From NCBI RefSeq assembly GCF_004114915.1, contig NZ_CP022219.1, forward strand, positions 1,208,501 through 1,272,500: DNA of 64,000 nt. The letters run 5' to 3'. Position 1 is the stretch's first letter. Each line of letters begins with the position of its first letter. Shown piece after piece: positions 61,990 through 64,000 of the stretch. The position numbers and the translations under genes were made by a program. Below the pieces are notes generated by a model, which was not told where the DNA came from, did not search any database, and worked only from the letters and a program-made list of their open reading frames with translations. This stretch comes from Bradyrhizobium guangxiense (GTDB taxonomy: Bacteria; Pseudomonadota; Alphaproteobacteria; Rhizobiales; Xanthobacteraceae).

Positions 61990-62007
61990 AATATGACTAA
62001 TGTGACT
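61990..62007 (-). promoter_or_regulatory. Tandem 9-base repeats upstream of the antitoxin gene
   Basis: AATATGACT (61990-61998) and AATGTGACT (61999-62007) follow directly one after the other, beginning 15 bases upstream of the antitoxin ATG. They probably bind the antitoxin or its complex with VapC. Confidence 0.45.
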
Positions 62008-62104
62008 ATAATTCTGGATGCTGTATCATTCAAGGGCCCGCTGCTCCTCGGATGGTCGTCGATGCTGCTCATTCCCGCGGCCCTTTGCCCCTCAAAAAGT
62101 TCCT

Positions 62105-62173
62105 CTTTCACTTCCTTTCGCCTCTCTTTCATCTTGCTTTCGTTTTTTGGTGTGATCTAATCAAAAACGAAAG
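62105..62173 (+). promoter_or_regulatory. Predicted GlpR operator array upstream of glpD
   Basis: CTTTC occurs at 62105, 62115, 62126 and 62137, spaced 10, 11 and 11 bases, thus on one face of the helix. The last copy opens an 11-base arm CTTTCGTTTTT (62137-62147), matched perfectly by AAAAACGAAAG at 62163-62173. The right arm ends 34 bases before the glpD ATG. TTTCG-type half-sites are the usual target of GlpR, so this is the likely operator. Confidence 0.65.
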
Positions 62174-62206
62174 TAACCGCTCGAAGGAACGGGCGGTCGT
62201 CGGGGG

Positions 62207-63757
62207 ATGCGTCTGTTGGAGCGTATTTTCGACCTCGCCATCATCGGAGGCGGTGTTAACGGCTGCGGCATCGCGCGCGACGCGGTGGGCCGCGGCAACA
62301 GCGTTTTCCTGTGCGAAATGAACGATCTGGCGAGCGGGACGTCGTCCTGGTCGACCAAGCTGGTGCACGGCGGCCTGCGCTATCTCGAATATTACGAGTT
62401 TCGCCTGGTCCGCGAGGCGCTGATCGAGCGCGAGATCCTCTGGGGCATCGCGCCCCATATCATCCGCCCCTTGCGTTTCGTTCTGCCGCATCATGCCGGC
62501 CTGCGCCCCGCCTGGCTGCTGCGCCTCGGCCTCTTCCTCTATGACCACATTGGCGGCCGCCATCTGTTGCCGGCCACGCGATCGGTCGATCTTGCGCGTG
62601 ACGAGGTCGGAAAGCCGCTGATCCCGAATCGCTACAGCCGCGCCTTCGAATATTCCGACTGTTTCGTCGACGACGCCCGCCTCGTCGTGCTCAACGCGCG
62701 CGATGCCGCCGACAAGGGCGCCGAGATTCGCACTCGCACCCGTGCCACCGAGATCCGCCAGTCAGGCGGCCTCTGGACCGTCGGCATGATCGACACGTTG
62801 ACCGGTGAGCGCTCGCAGATCCAGGCCCGGGCGCTGGTCAATGCCGGCGGCCCCTGGGTCGAGGACGTGCTCGGCCGCGGTGCCGGCGTCAATGCGAAGG
62901 CCAAGGTGCGCCTGGTGCAGGGCTCGCACATCGTGGTCAGGAAGCTCTACGACCACGACCGCGCCTACATGTTCCAGAACGCGGACGGCCGCATCATCTT
63001 CGTGATTCCGTATCAGGACGATTTCACGCTGATCGGCACCACCGACCGCGACTATGACGGCGATCCCGCCAAGGTGAAGGCGACGGCCGAGGAGATCCAG
63101 TATCTCTGCGCGGCGGCAAGCGAATATCTGGCCAAGCCGGTGACGCCGCAGGACGTGGTCTGGACCTATTCCGGCGTGCGCCCGCTCTACGACGACGGCG
63201 CCAGCGAAGCCAAGGCCGCGACACGCGATTACGTGTTCGAGCTTGATACGCCCGGCGGGGTGCCGCTGCTGTCGATCTATGGCGGCAAGATCACCACCTA
63301 TCGCCGCCTCGCCGAAGAGGCGCTGGAGCGCCTCGCGCCCTATCTGCGCAGCGCAAAGGCGCGTGAGGGTTGGACCGGCAAATGGCCGCTGCCCGGCGGA
63401 GACATGAACGTGTCCGACATTGACGGGCTGATTGCCGAGCTCCAGCGCGGCTATCCCTTCCTCAGTCACGAGCATGCGCGGCGCCTCGCGCGCGCCTATG
63501 GCACGAGGGCCATCAAGCTGCTCGGCGATGCCAAATCGGCCGCCGATCTCGGCCAGCCCTTCGGTGCGACGCTGACCGAACGCGAGGTCCGGTACCTCAT
63601 CGCCAACGAATGGGCCGTGACCGCCGAAGACGTCGTCTGGCGCCGTTCCAAACTCGGCCTGCGACTGTCTGCCGACGAGATCGCCGTGCTCGACGACTGG
63701 ATCCGAACCCACGCCGTGGCGCAAAGTCCCCTGCTGGAAGCGGGAGGACGCTCATGA
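62207..63757 (+). CDS. glpD: Glycerol-3-phosphate dehydrogenase, FAD-dependent
   Basis: 516 residues. The FAD fold is FDLAIIGGGVNGCGIARDAV at the start; GTSSWSTKLVHGGLRYLEYYEF near residue 45 is the GlpD signature. Other marks are VRLVQGSHIVV, IPYQDDFTLIGTTDRDY, SIYGGKITTYRRLAEEALE and the C-terminal helical domain. It oxidises glycerol 3-phosphate to dihydroxyacetone phosphate, passing electrons to quinone at the inner face of the cytoplasmic membrane. Its stop codon overlaps the start of glpS (ATGA). Confidence 0.95.
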   Translation: MRLLERIFDLAIIGGGVNGCGIARDAVGRGNSVFLCEMNDLASGTSSWSTKLVHGGLRYLEYYEFRLVREALIEREILWGIAPHIIRPLRFVLPHHAGLRPAWLLRLGLFLYDHIGGRHLLPATRSVDLARDEVGKPLIPNRYSRAFEYSDCFVDDARLVVLNARDAADKGAEIRTRTRATEIRQSGGLWTVGMIDTLTGERSQIQARALVNAGGPWVEDVLGRGAGVNAKAKVRLVQGSHIVVRKLYDHDRAYMFQNADGRIIFVIPYQDDFTLIGTTDRDYDGDPAKVKATAEEIQYLCAAASEYLAKPVTPQDVVWTYSGVRPLYDDGASEAKAATRDYVFELDTPGGVPLLSIYGGKITTYRRLAEEALERLAPYLRSAKAREGWTGKWPLPGGDMNVSDIDGLIAELQRGYPFLSHEHARRLARAYGTRAIKLLGDAKSAADLGQPFGATLTEREVRYLIANEWAVTAEDVVWRRSKLGLRLSADEIAVLDDWIRTHAVAQSPLLEAGGRS

Positions 63758-64000
63758 CCGTGACACTCGATCACGTGACCCGGACCGTCGATGGCGTCGC
63801 GCACATCCGCGACGTCTCGCTGACGCTGGAGAGCGGAACTCTCAACGTGCTGCTCGGGCCCACGCTGTCGGGCAAGACCTCGATCATGCGGTTGCTCGCC
63901 GGCCTCGACAAGCCGACCACGGGCAAGGTGGTGGTGAACGGCAAGGACGTCACCGGCGCCGACGTGCGCCAGCGTTCGGTCGCGATGGTCTACCAGCAGT
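63754..64000 (+). CDS. glpS: Glycerol ABC transporter ATPase (partial)
   Basis: The first 82 residues are visible: TVTLDHVTRTVDGVAHIRD, Walker A LLGPTLSGKTSIMRLLAG, and SVAMVYQQ with the Q-loop. The form GPTLSGKTS, rather than the usual GPSGCGKTT, is characteristic of the rhizobial GlpS ATPase of the glycerol importer GlpSTPQUV. It overlaps glpD by four bases. The rest of the operon lies beyond the window. Confidence 0.85.
   Translation, partial: MTVTLDHVTRTVDGVAHIRDVSLTLESGTLNVLLGPTLSGKTSIMRLLAGLDKPTTGKVVVNGKDVTGADVRQRSVAMVYQQ

Noticed and set aside
61954..62160. A 68-residue hydrophobic ORF between vapB and glpD
   Set aside because: It runs across the antitoxin direct repeats and the CTTTC array, has no good ribosome site, and its hydrophobicity comes from the pyrimidine tracts.

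Overview
The window is high-GC alphaproteobacterial chromosome, most probably Bradyrhizobium or a close relative. This is inferred from the families and gene orders present (vanA-vanR-vanB, glpR/glpD/glpS, paoABC, paired GGDEF proteins, a FecR-domain plus beta-barrel pair) and from several families of intergenic palindromic repeats of the kind common in that group. No rRNA, tRNA, CRISPR, phage or insertion sequence was seen. Gene density is normal; most very long opposite-strand ORFs are GC-driven shadows.

Layout. 1-7212: a minus-strand surface-polysaccharide cluster with three GT4-type glycosyltransferases, a flippase, a secreted clan GH-A-like glycosidase and the start of a second protein of that kind. 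7385-13214: aldose epimerase-like protein, metallo-beta-lactamase hydrolase, acyltransferase 3, a small cytochrome c and phosphoglucomutase (pgm). 13418-16329: vanillate demethylase operon vanA-vanR-vanB with two identical TGTATACA palindromes upstream. 16447-26975: a GGDEF-EAL protein, a TetR/NTF2-like divergent pair around a long operator-like palindrome, a GMC oxidoreductase, an unusual hemC convergent with hemE, a dCACHE-PAS-GGDEF sensor, slyX and trhO. 27173-33381: gamma-glutamyltransferase family protein, a Tat-exported aldehyde oxidoreductase (paoABC) and a secreted FKBP whose Shine-Dalgarno sequence lies in a hairpin.

33525-42047: stress and small-molecule genes (CsbD, cupin, two VOC proteins), a FecR-domain/proline-rich beta-barrel operon, a GT39 mannosyltransferase-like protein, an OmpA-like protein, two small envelope proteins and a YcaQ/AlkX-type glycosylase. 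42063-46107: a dehydrogenase and its divergent LacI regulator with two identical operators, a frameshifted DUF2809 gene and an MFS carrier. 46346-51403: an RND efflux adaptor and pump followed by a TetR regulator. 51541-58473: a flavin reductase-like protein and a beta-oxidation operon (long FadE, thiolase, FadB/J-like protein, YciA thioesterase). 59628-64000: glycerol-phosphate locus with a HAD phosphatase, glpR, an antiparallel VapBC toxin-antitoxin module, glpD and the start of glpS.

Regulation is the most striking theme. Four local repressors (VanR, TetR, LacI, GlpR) each sit beside a clear dyad or paired dyads, two of them spaced for looping, and the glpD upstream region carries helically phased half-sites. 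The window also holds a family of three-hairpin intergenic elements whose side hairpins differ in sequence but keep pairing. No wholly novel multi-gene system is obvious; the best leads are the FecR/beta-barrel pair, the aberrant HemC, the FKBP leader hairpin and the TA module inside the glp locus.
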